The notes under the pieces: generated by a model
What the model saw: the letters and a program-made list of their open reading frames with translations, nothing else
Told to the model about the DNA's origin: nothing
Databases searched by the model: none
NCBI GenBank assembly: GCA_964610885.1
Contig: CAZSWR010000081.1
Span: 1-16,467, forward strand
Source: CAZSWR01 sp964610885
GTDB taxonomy: Bacteria > Bacteroidota > Ignavibacteria > Kapaibacteriales > UBA2268
DNA length: 16,467 nt
Direction: 5' to 3'
Program-made: the position numbers and the translations under genes
Shown here: positions 15,339 to 16,467 of the stretch, piece by piece
How positions within the stretch are numbered: position 1 is the stretch's first letter
How the letters are laid out: the number at the start of each line of letters is the position of its first letter

Positions 15339-16467
15339 ATGAAGACTTCGTATTTATTCAAAAGAATTGCATACATACTTCTCTCATTATTGTTTTTGCC
15401 TCTGGCTCTAAGCGCCGAGCAAACAAAAACGGATATATGCGAAGGCTATGATTTTTGGTTCGCTCTGCCGTATTCGATCCATACGAGTTCGGCAATTGAT
15501 GGCTGGTCAGACGCTCCGGCGATGATCTCGATCACTGCCCGTAATTCCACATGGGTCGTCGTCGAAAGTGGGGATGGCGTATCATTGCCGAGGACAGATT
15601 TGTTTATTCCGGCCGGCGGAGTGGGAAAGGTTAAATTGCCAGAGAATGTTTTCCTGTCGGAGAATGATAGCGAAAAACCGAGCAACAAAGGCATTCACAT
15701 ATCTTCTGTGGAGCCAGTTTCCGTTGTTGTATTTACGGCTTTCAGGAGGGCATCCGAATCTTTTCGTGTGTATCCTTCGGAATGGGTGGGCAAGAGGTAC
15801 TATACGTTGAACCTCTATCAGGACAAATTCGGCGACCAATTGTGTCCTCCGGAGTTTGTCGTGGTGGCCACGGAAGACGCCACATCGGTTACTTATACGC
15901 CGAAAGTGGCCACGGGCAAGGTTAGTGCCGGCTCGGGCAAATCCGTTACTTTGCAGAAAGGCCAAACCCTGTTGGTGCTTGGGAAACCCAGCGAATCTGT
16001 TAGTTGGAATACAGATCGTAGCGACCTTACCGGTTCATTAATCACATCGAACAAACCGGTGGCCGTCATTTCAGGGCATACGAAAGCTGCCTACCCCCAA
16101 TTCCCGGATGTATCGCAGAATCTCTCATACGAATATCCTCGTAACACGATTTTCGAGATGATGCCGCCGGTGGAGCATTGCGGGAAGGAATTTATTATTA
16201 TTCCTTTCAATAATTCAAAAAGGTATATCAGAGACGAGAATTCTTGTGGGGGTAGTAATAGTATGCTCAGGTTCGTCGCTACCGAAAGCGGCACCATTAT
16301 TAGCAAGGCAATATATAACTATTCACAGAATAGTATTGAGCTTATACGAGTATCAAATTCTATGGCGGCTGGCGAAATGTGCGATATTGTTATCAAATAT
16401 CCCGAAGTTGCGTATTATGTTTCAAACAAACCTGTGCTTACCGGATTGTATAATTTTTCATGGTCTG
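15339..16467 (+). CDS. IgGFc-binding-domain exported protein (3' end beyond window)
   Basis: Seen: 376 codons from ATG 15339, open to the window edge without a stop, so the gene is incomplete here. AGGG at 15327-15330 is eight bases upstream. Residues 1-26 form a signal peptide (LLSLLFLPLALSA). From about residue 33 the sequence matches the IgGFc-binding N-terminal domain family: EGYDFWFALPYS, then AMISITARNSTWVVV, LFIPAGGVGKVKLPENV, GIHISSVEPVSVVVF, RVYPSEWVGKRYY, VVVATEDATSVTYTP, and later SNKPVAVISGHTKA. Known: this domain was named from the human IgG Fc-binding protein. In Bacteroidota and Chlorobiota it occurs in large secreted proteins of unknown target, often with Ig-like domains and a T9SS sorting domain at the end. 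Inferred: a surface or secreted adhesin-like protein; antibody binding should not be assumed. Codons after about 16190 are more AT-rich than before, a mild version of the mosaic pattern in the VIT/VWA gene. Confidence 0.85.
   Translation, partial: MKTSYLFKRIAYILLSLLFLPLALSAEQTKTDICEGYDFWFALPYSIHTSSAIDGWSDAPAMISITARNSTWVVVESGDGVSLPRTDLFIPAGGVGKVKLPENVFLSENDSEKPSNKGIHISSVEPVSVVVFTAFRRASESFRVYPSEWVGKRYYTLNLYQDKFGDQLCPPEFVVVATEDATSVTYTPKVATGKVSAGSGKSVTLQKGQTLLVLGKPSESVSWNTDRSDLTGSLITSNKPVAVISGHTKAAYPQFPDVSQNLSYEYPRNTIFEMMPPVEHCGKEFIIIPFNNSKRYIRDENSCGGSNSMLRFVATESGTIISKAIYNYSQNSIELIRVSNSMAAGEMCDIVIKYPEVAYYVSNKPVLTGLYNFSWS

Overview
The window looks like a chromosomal stretch from a Gram-negative bacterium of the Bacteroidota/Chlorobiota (FCB) group; a Kapabacteria- or Ignavibacteria-like lineage is my best guess. 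The grounds are C-terminal type-A sorting domains of the type IX secretion system (T9SS) on two secreted proteins, a TamB-like protein and an MCE/MlaD protein (both imply a double membrane), a VIT/VWA/DUF2135 surface-type protein, an IgGFc-binding-domain protein, a Bacteroidota-style serine hydroxymethyltransferase, and candidate promoters of the TAnnTTTG type. I see no rRNA, tRNA, CRISPR array, transposase or phage gene.

Layout. (1) 37-1281, + strand: two AT-rich genes 12 bases apart, a small T9SS cargo protein and an unrecognised exported protein. (2) 1282-1959: a gene-free stretch packed with palindromic repeats. (3) 1960-2907: an mlaD-like gene without mlaE/mlaF neighbours, tail to tail with a 1540-codon tamB-like gene on the - strand (3127-7749). 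(4) 7750-8426: a gene-free divergent region with hairpins, a composite repeat and a good candidate promoter. (5) 8427-13333, + strand: a two-gene unit, a small T9SS-sorted protein followed by a 1332-residue VIT-VWA-(Ig-like)n-TPR-DUF2135 protein. An AT-rich block sits in the middle of the large gene and looks like a later domain insertion. (6) 13334-13750: a composite repeat region ending in a bidirectional terminator. (7) 13751-15049, - strand: glyA. (8) 15339 to the window end, + strand: the 5' part of an IgGFc-binding-domain protein gene.

How the parts fit. Most of the window serves the cell envelope: lipid transport between membranes (MlaD-like, TamB-like) and exported or surface proteins (two T9SS cargoes, the VIT/VWA protein, the IgGFc protein). 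glyA is the only obvious cytoplasmic housekeeping gene. The intergenic regions share dispersed repeats: palindromes with a GTAGGGGC flank, TTAGCTGATGTGATGAT blocks, GTTGCAAG arrays and AGTTCAGACAATCA. They recur in combination at three or more sites and are the most unusual non-coding signal here. The most unusual coding signal is the AT-rich insert in the VIT/VWA gene, which encodes three Ig-like (carboxypeptidase-regulatory-like) modules and then a stretch that resembles a TonB plug fragment. I do not see a clearly new defence or mobile system.
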